Source of the DNA: Nansenia antarctica
Lineage: Eukaryota; Chordata; Actinopteri; Argentiniformes; Microstomatidae
Length of the DNA stretch: 64,000 nt
Direction of reading: 5' to 3'
Assembly (NCBI GenBank): GCA_963989245.1
Contig: OZ022340.1
Span: 42,119,576 to 42,183,575, forward strand
Position 1 is the first letter of the stretch. The number at the start of each line of letters is the position of its first letter. The notes under the pieces are model-generated. The model did not search any database. It was not told where the DNA came from and saw nothing but the letters and a program-made list of their open reading frames with translations. Below, in pieces: positions 25,901 through 33,000 of the stretch. The position numbers and the translations under genes were made by a program.

Positions 25901-28900
25901 TCATGTGGTAATGCTCTCTGAAAATAGGTGATAGATAGATTCATCCAATCACCTGCCAAGTATTTTTTTGAAAGTACCTGCCCTTTTCCAAACAGCTTCC
26001 AATTAAGCTTTCCTAGATGGTTATGTGAAACAAACCACCTGAGTCAGGTTAGTAATGCTCCATCACATGTTTTAATCTGAAGCTTGATTTTAAAGCAACC
26101 CAACTTTAAAGCAACCCAATGTAAGTTTAGTTCTTTCACTCGTAGCTCGGGCTGTGGGGGTGCTAGAGGAGGGAGCCTCTAAGTCCCCTGAAGACGTACA
26201 AACAAACTGCACGTTGATACGACCTTCCTAGCCGGAGATATGGCCACACTTGACAAAAACTTCCTTTTTTTTTTTTTTTTTTTTTTTTTTGCTATTTAAA
26301 AAAATAATAATCGCAAATTAAATCGCAATCGCAATATCTGTCCAAATAATCGCAATTCGATTTTTTTCCCCAAATCGTGCAGCCCTAGTAGGAATAGGGT
26401 CAAGAGGACACATAGACGGTTTAAGCTGTGACACAATTTTGCCTAATGTTTCAGAACTAATCATGGTGAACATGCTCATAGTCATGTTCTGTGGTGGCGG
26501 ATCTACAGTGTTACACAAACCTAGTCTTGCCTGAGTAATACACATTCTAATATTTGTTATCTTATCCCTGAAGTGGGCTGCAAATTCCTTGCATTTAGTG
26601 ACAGAGGCTGCGCTGTCTAGTGTTCTAGGAGCAGGGTTTACAAGGCAATCAATTGTCGAGAACAAGACTTGGGTTATTCTTGTTCGTAGATATTATATTT
26701 GAGAAGTGATTTTTTTAAAAGTTAAAGGCAGATAGATGTTCTTTAAAAATATTCTGATCAACCTGTAATTTGCTCTTTCTCCATCTGCGCTCAGCTTTCC
26801 TACATGTTCTCTTAAGGAGATTAATTTCACTGTTTCTCCATGGTGCTCTCCTCTTGGCTCCAACCTTTTTTAGTTTGGTAGGTGCCAGAGAGTCTAGGGA
26901 CATTTTTACTTTATTGTTAAAGGTAGTTACTAAGTCATTATCATATGAAGTTGGAGTTATGTGATCACTGTTCATTAAAGCTTTGAAATTCTCAGCCACT
27001 GCAGGGGTAAGATAACGTTTTTTAACAACACGTTCAGCATTTTTTCCAGCTTTACGTGTTACAATGGTAAGGAAAATACAGAAATGGTCACCCTCACTGA
27101 TACCTGATATTGAGACCTCGAGACCCTTTGTAATCACTAGATCAAGGGTATGGCCATGATTGTGAGTGGGTTCTTTGACATGTTGGATAAAATCCATAGA
27201 TTTCAAGAGGTCAATAAAATCCCTAGCCCTCGAGTCAGCCTCATTATCAACATGAAAATTAGTCTCCGGCGATAATAATCTTATCATAGTTGGAATGGAT
27301 AATGGACAGGAACTCAGAGAAGTCAGGTAGGAAGGTAGAGCATGGTTTCGGTGGCCTGTATACAGTTACCGTTAGAATAGGTGGTTGGCATGCCAACCAC
27401 CTATTAGGTTTCTCATATTTAGGTTTCTCATATTTGCGCCATGTATTACCTTATTTGTGGTGGTGGAAGTCCGGTGGGAGACAATAGTCTGGATGGCATG
27501 TTTGGTGTTAGAGGAATGGAGAGGAGGAGACACAAACTGTAATCTGCTGGCGGTGTGATGGACCTGTAGGGGGCATAGGGGGGGGGAGAGAGAGAGAGAG
27601 AGGGGGGGGGGGGGGTGCAGGGCCTGGCTCTCTTTGCCTTCGGCGTGGACTAGTGGTTCTGCAGCGCCCCGAAGCTGTTTCGCAGTGGGAGGGCATCAGG
27701 GGGGGTGGTGCCAGAGGAGTCGATGGTACGACTCTCTTCTTGACGGTAGTCCGACCTCTTCTTGACAGTGGTCCAGGTGCCTGGTGGTATAGGGACAGAG
27801 TGAGTTACACCTGGGATGGGGCTTACATGTGGAGGCTTTGATGCAGCGGGAGCAAGCCATGAGAGAGAAGAGTAGTGTTATTCGCAGAAAAAGAGAAAAA
27901 CTATCAGATTATGGTGAGCTAGGAGTATTATGGAAACGTGTGATATAAGAGTATATAAGGTTGTTAGTAATTCGGGGTGATATCCCGATAAAAGATGCCC
28001 GTTTAAAGATGTTACGGTGGCTAGCTAGTTAGCCGCGGTAGCTAGCTAGTAACGCTGGTAGTCCCGACTCAGCCTCCCGGCGTCGGATTTCGGAGGAGCG
28101 GGGTCCCGATGTTGTATATGGTAGGAGATTATTTATCTACAAAAAAACTTTCTCAATAGAGCTCGGTTTAAACAGCAGTTTTTAAGATTCTAAGAGCTGT
28201 CGAAGTAGAGCAGAAACAAACACACGCCGTCCGATAGTGTGCTAGATAGATGGATAGATAGTTTGATTGTGTGAAAGATGGATCATTTGATATTTTGAAA
28301 GTGTGATAGACAGATAGATAGATAAATAAAAAGGTGTAAAAAAAGAAATAGATAAATAAAAAGGTGTAAAAAAAAAAAATAGATAGATAAATAAAAAGGT
28401 GTAAAAAATAATAATAATAGGTATGTCTATCTCAACTTGCGTAATGGTGTGTTTGGTGCAGGGGTTAAGGCAGCCAGCTATAAGTCCGAAGGTTGCCGGT
28501 TCGATTTTTTAAATTTATTTTTTACATTTAACCGAAGCCTTCATGCAAATCGATTTACAATATATATATCGATTTACAATATATATATATATATATATAT
28601 TGTATATATATATATTATATATATATATCTGTCTAATTAAGTGAATCATCTATCCATCAGTAATCATAAGAAAAAATAATCTATGCCAAATCCAGGGTCC
28701 AGTTAGAAGAACATAATTTACTAGTTAGAAAGGCACCATTGTAATCGTGTCAGTTCTCGTAAATTAGCCTACACCATCATTTATAGCCTACATACATTTT
28801 TACATTAGGTTCAACTTTATTGTTATAGAGTACAAGCATCAGACAACGAAATGCAGTAAAAAGTGTGTCAGAAGTGGGATTTGAACCACGTCTTAAAATG

Positions 28901-30993
28901 TCGATTTGATACCATGGCAGTGGTTAATACCACTGCACCATCATGACTGAATTTAGCCTGCTGCTGATATCACCACATTGGTGAATATTCATTTATTAAA
29001 ATATTAAGTAGTAAAGTAGTAAAACATAAAAGTAGGGGCTAGTATGACCTACGCATTTAATCGGTCAGCAATTTCTTGCCAAACCATTTCCCTCGCCTTG
29101 TTAATTGCGGCAGTATTGCACTATTTTACATCTTATTTTTCGTCTTCATAAAGATCCATAAGTAGGACCGCAGCGCTGTCACAGCCAGTCTAGTATCTTC
29201 TTTAGTTCCAGTCTAGTATCTTCTTTAGTTCCAGTCTAGTATCTTCTTTAGTTCCAGTCTAGTATCTTCTTTAGTTCCAGTCGAGTATCTTCTTTAGTTC
29301 CAGTCTAGTATCTTTTCGACAATCGGTTCTTCTGGGCTCCTTCTGCCTGCGAGCAATCGACAATTTCCAAACCGGTCTTGTGTGACACTGACGACACAAG
29401 GCTGATTCTAGAACACTGACGACACAAGGCTGATTCTCATTCGAGGAATCACTTGAGGCTTGAATCCCAATCACGAGTTGCCTGAACAAGGCTTTTCTTT
29501 CAATCGCGAATATACTAATCCAACGTACGTGGAATACCCCCCTGCACTGGCTACCAGTCTCTCAGAGAATTGAATTCTAAATCTTCCTAATTTACATACA
29601 AATCACAAAATGGTCTTGGACCAAAATACATATCAGATCTTCTCCCACCCTATATTCCAGCAAGGCCCCTAAGGTCAGCTGAGACTAATCAGCTAATCAT
29701 TCCAAGAGTGAAAACAAAACATGGTAAAGCTTCATTCAGTCACTGCTGCATGCTCCTAGAACAAACTCCCTGAAGAAATCAAACAGGCCCAAACCCTACA
29801 AATATTAAAACCTAAGCTAAAAACCTGTTGCTAAAAACATGTTCTGCAGCAACTGTGGTTAAACACTACACTCTATCCCTTTTATCCATTAACTATGATC
29901 TTTTTTGTTACTTTTATCGTTTTATCTTTTTACTTGCAAATGTGTCATTTTACAATCTCACACACCGAATCTGCTAGGATAGCAGTTGAACCCAGATGCA
30001 GTATCAAACGTGTCATTTTACACTGTGATCTCACACACTGTCGGCCAGGATAGCGGTTGAATACAGTTGCAGTATAATAACAATTTTATCTATATCTTTT
30101 TATTAATTGTCTTATTATGTTAAATGTTTATCTATTTCTTTTCTATATGTATCCTTGCCATTTTTTTTATATATTTTTTTTTCTTACTATCCTTTTCTTT
30201 TTTTTAATGCTATATGTAAAGCACTTTGAATTGCCCCAGTTGTATGAAATGTGCTATACAAATAAAATGTAAACGTAATGTAAATGGGTGTTGATTGAGA
30301 ATAGCGACCTTTGAGTGAAAACATATTCTTTACAGGCCTCCAAATAGGTCACAGCGACAATGATGATATCTGGTCAGATGAGATGTTCCCCCGAGACAAA
30401 CGTGTCGTATCACACCGTCTGTTTGACGCGTTGTGTCTTTCTCCGCCACAGGGAGCAGATCAACCGGGTGAAGGACAGTGACAGCGTCCCCATGGTGTTG
30501 GTGGGGAACAAGAGTGATCTGGGCTCTCGCAGTGTGGAGAGCCGGCAGGCTCAGGAACTGGCTCGTGGCTACGGGGTCCCCTTTGTGGAGACTTCCGCCA
30601 AAACCAGACAGGTCAGTCAAGTCTGCTTGATTTCACGTCTATTTAAAAGGTATTGTGTGTGCGCACATCCAAGATACCATGACAGGTGCAGGGGAGAAAT
30701 AACGCAGTGAGAAAATGTAAAATGATATACCTGCACGTTGTTTGAATGGCAATGTTTAAACCTTTTTGGACTTTGTCAAGATATACAGAGTAACTGGCCA
30801 CTGGGGAAAACGTTGTAAGTGGAAATGTTTGTTCAGATAATTCTGCAATTGATCCACTGTGATTCTGTATTTCTTTCAGGGAGTGGAGGAGGCGTTCTAC
30901 TCTTTAGTCCGGGAGATCAGGCGGTATAAGGAAACCAACCGCAGCAACAAGAAGAGCAAGAAAAGCACTCAGAGACGCTGCACTATACTATAG
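4325..30993 (+). CDS. Ras-family small GTPase (H/K/N-Ras type), complete, 4 coding exons
   Basis: Membrane-bound GTP/GDP switch of the classical Ras group. Coding exons 4325-4435, 6035-6213, 30452-30611 and 30880-30993 add to 564 bases, 187 residues plus stop, with the same phases and sizes as vertebrate RAS genes. Visible motifs: P-loop GAGGVGKS at 10-17, switch I/effector loop around YDPTIED (32-38), switch II DTAGQEEYSAM (57-67), NKSD at 116-119 and SAK at 145-147. Position 118 is Ser, where H/K/N-Ras have Cys. The variable tail (from about 166) is rich in Lys/Arg/Ser, has no cysteine besides the CAAX box, and ends CTIL; a final Leu usually directs geranylgeranylation, not farnesylation (family knowledge). 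The tail matches none of the H-, K- or N-Ras tails I know, so it may be a fish-specific paralogue. All junctions are GT/AG and no lesion is seen, so it is probably functional. Confidence 0.93.
4436..6034 (+). other. Ras intron between coding exons 1 and 2
   Basis: About 1.6 kb. Contains a long C-run plus CA microsatellite at 4906-4949. No exon is seen; an open frame through the microsatellite is not a gene. Confidence 0.8.
4906..4949. repeat. Poly-C plus (CA)n microsatellite
   Basis: More than 20 C followed by an alternating CA tract; similar in build to the one at 3908. Confidence 0.9.
6035..6213 (+). CDS. Ras coding exon 2 (residues 38-97)
   Basis: Acceptor TGTAG ends at 6034; donor CAG|GTAGGA after 6213. 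The 179-base exon encodes DSYRKQVVIDGETC, switch II with the catalytic Gln61 in DTAGQEE, and GEGFLCVFAINN. The sequence up to residue 86 equals that of classical Ras; NSKSFEDVHLY then differs slightly. Confidence 0.95.
6214..6649 (+). other. 5' end of the 24-kb Ras intron
   Basis: Unique-looking intronic sequence before the first insertion. No coding sequence, RNA gene or repeat is recognised. Confidence 0.6.
6650..6765 (+). mobile_element. LINE (L2/CR1-like) fragment, left piece of a split copy
   Basis: Translates to QLVQNHAARVLTKTKK and ITPILRY, the C-terminal reverse transcriptase signature of L2/CR1-like LINEs. The frame breaks off at 6765 and resumes at 29545 as LHWLPVSQRIEF with no codon lost if the 3-bp duplication CTG is counted once. 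5'-truncated. Confidence 0.85.
6995..7097. repeat. GATA-rich minisatellite, left part
   Basis: Repeats of GATAGATAGATAG joined to TTTGATATTTTGAAAGTGTG. The same unit recurs at 28245-28330, so one tandem array has been split by the insertions between them. Confidence 0.75.
7212..8085 (-). mobile_element. Tc1/mariner element with long inverted repeats
   Basis: Left end TATAAACTCCTCAAAAAAGTTTGG matches the inverse of the right end near 8055-8085, and the similarity runs inward for about 200 bases, flanked by TA-rich sequence as expected for TA target sites. It carries a damaged transposase on the minus strand. Confidence 0.8.
7563..7907 (-). pseudogene. Tc1-like transposase, C-terminal fragment
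   Basis: The 114-codon frame includes LQDDNAHPHRARTRV, the D..N.HPH signature of the Tc1/mariner DDE domain, followed by LVEELDAIPQQCVTRLVTSM, typical of the C-terminus of the transposase. The N-terminal DNA-binding part and first catalytic Asp are not present in frame, so the element cannot encode a working enzyme. Confidence 0.8.
8090..10239. mobile_element. hAT-like non-autonomous element
   Basis: Ends CAGTGTTTCCTC (8090) and GAGGAAACACTG (to 10239). TAGCT occurs on both sides (8085-8089 and 10240-10244); a full 8-bp duplication is not visible. It sits right beside the Tc1 element and contains a second hAT (8438-9734). Related (CA)n tracts at 8376-8399 and 9819-9828 flank that inner insertion. 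No transposase. Confidence 0.65.
8438..9734. mobile_element. hAT non-autonomous element with perfect 8-bp duplication
   Basis: Ends TAGGGATGGACGGTTTTTCGG and CCGTCCATCCCTA; GTACACAA flanks both sides (8430-8437, 9735-9742). Subterminal GGTTTTTCGGTT motifs are repeated. Internal sequence includes LINE-like tails facing each other near 8810-8935 (GCGCTATAGAAATAAAATGTG; CAATCAATCAAACTTTATTT). No coding capacity. Confidence 0.9.
10636..11372. repeat. Tandem array of a roughly 64-bp unit, interrupted
   Basis: Five or so copies of a unit containing TTTAAGATATAAAACAGTCG, TAGTAGTGCAACAGCAAG and AACATTTACAAACAAAATA. Copies at about 10636-10771 and 11190-11372 are separated by a LINE 3' fragment (TTATATAGCGCTTTTCCGAGG, minus orientation) with a G-rich block at 10905-11060. 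Confidence 0.8.
11626..13323 (-). pseudogene. hAT (BED zinc finger) transposase, internally deleted
   Basis: Three coding blocks read right to left. Block 1 (13323 to about 12918) starts MSAVWRYFKVDSP and has a BED finger (CTICG...H..KHI). Block 2 (12848-12208) has LCDNASNMKKAM (second catalytic Asp), the CFAHLIQL motif and the PTRWNSTFYM motif. Block 3 (12115-11626) has the C-terminal dimerisation region with SERLFSTASNILDEKRNRL and ends LIFLKKNLPM. The 2/3 junction is a clean GT/AG that joins KDR to YFTS. Between blocks 1 and 2 the usual region with the first catalytic Asp is absent and the phases do not match, so I infer an internal deletion and loss of function. Confidence 0.8.
14333..15006 (-). 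pseudogene. LINE reverse transcriptase C-terminal part
   Basis: Reads LGVIIDPDLNFETHMNNTIK, then SRLDYCNALLTGLP, LQMVQNAAARVLT and LHWLPVSYRIDFKI, the typical post-palm region of L2/CR1-like reverse transcriptases, ending LIQCRLLK and a few more residues. The frame is open but is only the C-terminal third; it is cut at 15006 by the Harbinger insertion. Confidence 0.85.
15287..16322 (+). pseudogene. Harbinger DDE transposase (HARBI1-like), one frame break
   Basis: Starts MDYLEYQNEDQHARQ. The first frame runs through FLACGIFHRETGDLCGVS and TVCRIVHKV (helix-turn-helix part) to about 15700; a shift of one base between 15690 and 15715 moves it to the frame with PGVIGCIDGCHVPIKCPS (first Asp), LLGDSGYG (second Asp) and RGMVERMFGVWKSRFQCL (Glu), ending AFTVQHFSI. 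All three catalytic residues are present. About 345 residues if the shift is ignored, normal for this family. The single lesion implies a fairly recent loss, or a sequence error. Confidence 0.88.
16497..17741 (-). pseudogene. Harbinger Myb/SANT-like accessory protein, stop at codon 12
   Basis: Three blocks on the minus strand. 17741 to about 17532 starts MAEAKRIRSKD, then a TAG, then SEHEKTLLKQIVSNHPVIES and KRSAWTAIGNEFNANED (SANT-like helix region). About 17075-16863 gives VLWKNIKLGLKKENAASRRE and an acidic stretch. About 16785-16497 ends with a charged, coiled-coil-like tail (KLAREFHEHKIAYLKEEHEM) and stop. In this superfamily the partner helps the nuclease enter the nucleus and bind ends. 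Only the TAG breaks it. Confidence 0.75.
18013..20987. other. Unidentified insert inside the LINE, possibly an LTR retrotransposon remnant
   Basis: LINE sequence stops at about 18012 and resumes at 21193, so this block (less the hAT at 19842-20826 and the MITE beyond 20990) is an insert. No ORF is recognised. On the minus strand, a stretch ending TTTGCTCTAACA (complement of 19349-19360) is followed by GTTTGGCGACGAGGA, which resembles a primer-binding site after an LTR; that would put an LTR at about 19349 to 20972. A 64-bp duplication lies at 18570-18700 (CCACTTTTACACAGAACTAA) and a 50-bp imperfect repeat at 18725-18890. Confidence 0.35.
19842..20826. mobile_element. hAT non-autonomous element, perfect 8-bp duplication
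   Basis: Ends CAGGGGTCGGCAGCCGCATG and GGTTGCCGACCCCTG; GTCTAGCC on both sides (19834-19841, 20827-20834). The GCGGCTCTTT / ATGGCTCTTT subterminal motif is mirrored. Only broken short frames inside; no transposase recognised. Confidence 0.92.
20991..21192. mobile_element. Harbinger-type MITE, 202 bp
   Basis: Inverted repeats AGCCCAATGCACACGGC.. and ..GCCGTGTGCATTGGGCT, extending almost to the centre (GCACCGCCGAA / TTCGGCGGTGC). TTA is duplicated at 20988-20990 and 21193-21195. Non-coding. Confidence 0.9.
21265..22060 (-). mobile_element. hAT element, short derivative with transposase tail
   Basis: Ends TAGGGCTGGGCAAACGATCG and a right end reading CCCACCCCTA; ATCAATAC duplicated (21257-21264, 22061-22068). 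Subterminal AATTATCGAT motifs are mirrored. A minus-strand frame (21897-21697) keeps SERVFSAAGLTVTRLRSSL and MIIFLNKNQ, the end of the hAT dimerisation domain, so it is an internally deleted copy. LINE sequence on both sides joins in frame (KTEVLI then IGEKTGRE). Confidence 0.92.
22070..22831 (-). pseudogene. LINE reverse transcriptase core fragments
   Basis: Reading right to left: IFPAALKTALVRPTLKKSNL and NCRPISNLTFLSKILEKAA (RT fingers), then SGFRSYHSTR, then after frame breaks CGVPQGSILGPLLFSLYMLP and YHSYADNTQLYI. The catalytic YADD motif is YADN here, so the second Asp is lost. Region 22340-22540 holds the broken palm section. Confidence 0.85.
22950..23045 (+). repeat. AACGTCAATG minisatellite before the transposase gene
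   Basis: About ten units of a 10-12 base motif (GTCAATGA / ACGTCAAC) directly upstream of the transposase start. Each AACGTCA unit carries a CRE-like half-site (ACGTCA). A promoter role is inference. Confidence 0.7.
23114..25531 (+). CDS. hAT transposase with BED zinc finger, 631 residues
   Basis: Cut-and-paste DNA transposase. Four exons, all GT/AG: 23114-23966, 24155-24663, 24820-24939 and 25118-25531, total 1896 bases with consistent phases. Starts MASAEPEATLDDLV. BED finger C41, C44, H61, H66 after VVWKYFGF. Catalytic candidates: Asp189 in ATTTDLWSSR, Asp256 in ITTDNGSNVVKA and Glu near 599 in SSPSERVFSAGG. The CFGHRLHLAI motif is at 275-284 and CPTRWGSRQKM follows in exon 2. The dimerisation domain LAWWKVH...ARKFLCIPATS ends MLVFLTKNL. 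Length, domain order and all key residues fit an active ZBED/hAT-type enzyme; no stop or frame break was found. The upstream ATG at 23104 is in another frame. Confidence 0.9.
26318..27390 (-). pseudogene. LINE endonuclease end and linker
   Basis: From 27390 down: broken VYRPPK-like and FHVDNEADSRARDFIDLL (endonuclease), THNHGHTLDLVITKG, SEGDHFCIFL (the expected SDH is GDH), KRRAPWRNSEINLLKRTCRK, then about 26665-26396 with CKEFAAHFRDKITNIR. A frame break lies near 27287. Upstream ORF1 is not seen. Confidence 0.8.
28245..28425. repeat. GATA-rich minisatellite, right part, and AAATAAAAAGGTGTAAA repeats
   Basis: Continues the unit seen at 6995-7097 (GATAGATAGTTTGATTGTGTG, TTTGATATTTTGAAAGTGTG) and passes into three copies of GATAAATAAAAAGGTGTAAAA. 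Confidence 0.8.
28437..28640 (+). repeat. tRNA-derived SINE head with V-type tail, decayed
   Basis: GGTGCAGGGGTTAAGGCAGC resembles box A and CCGGTTCGATT box B of a tRNA-type promoter. The tail ACATTTAACCGAAGCC...CGATTTACAATA resembles the shared 3' domain of fish V-SINEs. (AT)n follows to 28630. Confidence 0.55.
28880..28970 (-). repeat. tRNA-like sequence, probably a SINE head or tRNA pseudogene
   Basis: Minus strand has TGGTGCAGTGGTATTAACC (box A-like) and GTGGTTCAAATCCCAC (T-arm with box B). Acceptor ends pair only partly and the middle does not fold into a clear anticodon arm, so it is not called a functional tRNA. 28640-28880 and 28970-29185 show nothing recognisable. Confidence 0.5.
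29187..29325. repeat. 23-bp minisatellite
   Basis: Six copies of AGTCTAGTATCTTCTTTAGTTCC with one or two changes. A 24-base pair (CACTGACGACACAAGGCTGATTCT minus a few bases) is duplicated just after, 29390-29438. Confidence 0.9.
29545..30275 (+). mobile_element. LINE (L2/CR1-like), right piece of the split copy with 3' tail
   Basis: Continues the 6650-6765 fragment in frame (HWLPVSQRIEF). Many later stops make the copy dead. It ends in an L2-like tail with GTAAAGCACTTTGAATTGCC and CTATACAAATAAAATGTAA near 30215-30275. Confidence 0.8.
30452..30611 (+). CDS. Ras coding exon 3 (residues 97-150)
   Basis: Acceptor CCGCCACAG ends at 30451, donor CAG|GTCAGT after 30611; 160 bases as in other RAS genes. 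Encodes EQINRVKDSDSVPMVLVG, NKSD (116-119; Cys118 replaced by Ser) and ETSAKTRQ. Upstream, 30276-30451 is plain intron with TTTCTCCGCCACAG. Confidence 0.95.
30880..30993 (+). CDS. Ras coding exon 4 with variable tail and CAAX box
   Basis: Acceptor TTTCTTTCAG ends at 30879; stop TAG 30991-30993. Encodes GVEEAFYSLVREIRRYKE and then a tail of Asn/Arg/Ser/Lys with KKSKKS and QRRCTIL. The basic run resembles the K-Ras4B membrane anchor; no second Cys for palmitoylation. The preceding intron is only 268 bases. Confidence 0.95.
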   Translation, partial: GVEEAFYSLVREIRRYKETNRSNKKSKKSTQRRCTIL

Positions 30994-31790
30994 CACCACG
31001 CACGCACACACACAGAAACACATCTCATTTGTCCAATAACTCTCTTTTCACACACGCTGCGCTTCATTTAACGACATCGGAGATGCCACCTCACGTTTGG
31101 CAGTGAAACTGTAATGGTGAACATGTTAGTGTCAGTAGTAATGGTGACATCACCTCCTGTTTATCATTGACTGCCCCCATTAAGACTTCAGGGTCCTGTT
31201 CAGGAAGGCAGAATGTTGCAGAAAGCAATACTTGTGTAGACCATGTATAAATGTCTTGCATAGAATAGTCATGTCAGATCTGCATTACATTTCTATTTGC
31301 AACATTCTGAACATTTTACCTCTGAATAGACCCCAGGTGATGCACATTGTTCTGACAAACCGACTAGGGACTAGAAGTTGTAGCATTAAGAGGGAATTTT
31401 ATTGATTTGTTTTAGAGCCAGAGGTCTACATTGTTGAAAGGTATGTTAACTGCCCCTCGTGTTAAAATTTGTCTGAGAAACGGGTCCAGTAATAGTCCCA
31501 AACTGTAGTGCTACACATGGGACCCACACAATGGAAGAACTTGCTATTAATCGATGTCCTATCTGATGTCTTTAACCTTGATATTTGTTCTTCTGGCATT
31601 AGAGTCACTTTCACACATTTTAATGCTTAAATGTAGGACCTATTGAGCACTGTTTGCCATCGTTTGAAATCCTTGGCCAGTTTGATATCACGTAGGTCCA
31701 AAAGCATGAAAATTCATTGTGTTTAAGTCGCCACGCACACAGAGACCATCTATTCGGTAGTTTATTCTAATAAACTAATAAACTTTTATT
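30994..31790 (+). other. Ras 3' untranslated region (inferred)
   Basis: Sequence after the stop, without repeats, up to a pair of AATAAA hexamers. Extent is inferred from these. Confidence 0.6.
31769..31782 (+). promoter_or_regulatory. Tandem polyadenylation signal AATAAA
   Basis: AATAAA at 31769-31774 and again at 31777-31782, 780 bases after the Ras stop. Likely 3' end of the Ras transcript. Confidence 0.6.
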
Positions 31791-32400
31791 TCCCTGGTCC
31801 GTAAATCTAGCCAATATCTTAATTGGTTGGCCCTGTTAAAGGGATACATGGTATGCCAGTTTCTCTGGAGTAATTCAAAGTTCTTTTAAATCAGTGACTA
31901 ATCTCGCGAGTGAATCAACACTTTCATGAAAATTGAATGGCAAAATGAACAAGAAAATCTTGGATACTGAATGACGAAAGCACCTCACCATTCTGGTTGT
32001 GTCTTTGTTTCATTTACCCCCAAAAAAACATCGTAGGTGAGAGTGGTTGCCAGAAGTTGGTGAGAATTCTCATTGTGACTCGTCTGAAGAGGTTACTGAT
32101 AACGACCTCCCCGGGAAGATTTGACACTCTAAACTTTAAAAGAGGCTACTGCAATTTTAACGTTCACTCCGTATTGGGAGTTGAACATAGTTGGTAGCAT
32201 TAGGAAGATCATCCCCTAACCAGGGTAGGTTACAACTCTAGGATGACTGCTTTATTTTATTTTATTTTTTGTATCTGCTGAAAAAAACCTGACTTGATCC
32301 ATGGCCAACCAATATCATGCAACATAAGAAACAATCCATACTTCCAACAGTTTGGATTTGGAATCAAACAATCACTATGGAGTCAGAGGAGAGATTCTCT
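31790..32400. other. Intergenic sequence, nothing recognised
   Basis: No coding, RNA or transposon signature seen; short ORFs here have no family features. Confidence 0.5.
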
Positions 32401-33000
32401 GCTTTAATTCAATGACAGGTTTCTTTTTTTCAGATTGCCTTCACCCTTTAGAAAGTCTACCATTTTTTTTATAAACATACTCCCCCGTATTTCAGGGCTC
32501 CAAGTAATTGGAAAGGCAAGTATTGGAAAAATTATGTAATGTCCAAATAAAGTACTGATACTGTTTAGTATTTGGTCGACAATCATTTGCATGCAATAAC
32601 TGCCTGAGGTCTGCAGCTCACTGAGCCTACCAGACACTGGGTGTATTCTCTGGTCTCTGCCAGGCCGGTACTGCAGCCATCTTCAGTTTGTTTTGAGGTC
32701 TTTTTGCCTTAAGTCTTAGCAGGAAATGAAATGCATGCTCAATTGGATTTAAATCTGAAGATTGACATGGCCAGTCAAGAACTTTCCGCTTTTTGGCCCT
32801 GAAACCTCCCTAGTATGTTTGGAATCATTGTCTTACTGTATTCTGAAATGCCATCCAATGAATTTGGAGGCATTTGCTTGTACTCAAACAGACAAGATGT
32901 TTCTGTACACTTCAGAATACATTCTGCTGCTGTCATCAGTAACATCATCAATTAAGACATGTTAGACAGTTCTTGTGGCAAGCATTTTGGTGCCCTGAAA
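32400..33000 (-). pseudogene. Tc1-like transposase remnant
   Basis: Complement of 32730-32790 still resembles the region encoding W(P/A)S.SPD.NPIEH (the linker before the catalytic Glu/Asp in Tc1 transposases), and the rest follows the same C-terminal order, but stops and frame breaks are frequent. No terminal repeats were paired. Confidence 0.5.

Larger units (their letters stand above)
22840..26387 (+). mobile_element. hAT transposon, apparently intact and autonomous
   Basis: Ends TAGGGCTGCACGATTAATC and CAAATCGTGCAGCCCTA; exact duplication GTAGGAAT (22832-22839, 26388-26395). Subterminal AATCGCGATT and AATCGCAATT motifs at both ends. Contains a four-exon transposase without lesion. 25532-26280 is 3' untranslated and terminal sequence with a T-run of about 27 at 26264-26290. 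Confidence 0.93.
13634..28240 (-). mobile_element. LINE (L2/CR1-like), minus strand, split by many insertions
   Basis: 3' end at 13634 has a (TCAAA)n tail with TTATTTGTATAGCGCATTTC; endonuclease sequence lies near 26700-27400 and the 5' region runs to about 28240. LINE pieces are about 13634-15006, 21193-21264, 22061-22839 and 26388-28240; the gaps are a Harbinger element, an unidentified insert with a hAT inside, a MITE, and two more hAT elements. Both LINE ends lie in the GATA minisatellite. 13700-14330 is GC-rich, non-coding. 27390-28240 is 5' region with G-rich and GA-rich runs and no ORF. Confidence 0.8.
6769..29541. mobile_element. Harbinger-like DNA element, now 22.8 kb because of nested insertions
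   Basis: Terminal inverted repeats GGGGGTATTCC (6769) and GGAATACCCCC (to 29541), flanked by CTG at 6766-6768 and 29542-29544. Removing the element and one CTG restores an uninterrupted LINE reading frame, so the boundaries are firm. A 3-bp duplication fits the PIF/Harbinger superfamily (inference). The element's own sequence is only about 6769-7097 plus roughly 28240-29541 and has no transposase, so it is non-autonomous; the rest is later insertions. Confidence 0.75.

Noticed and set aside
28880..28970. Functional tRNA gene on the minus strand
   Set aside because: Promoter boxes are present but the anticodon arm and acceptor stem do not fold properly; SINE head is more likely.
29271..29489. 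Small ORF
   Set aside because: Runs through the 23-bp minisatellite; no protein features.
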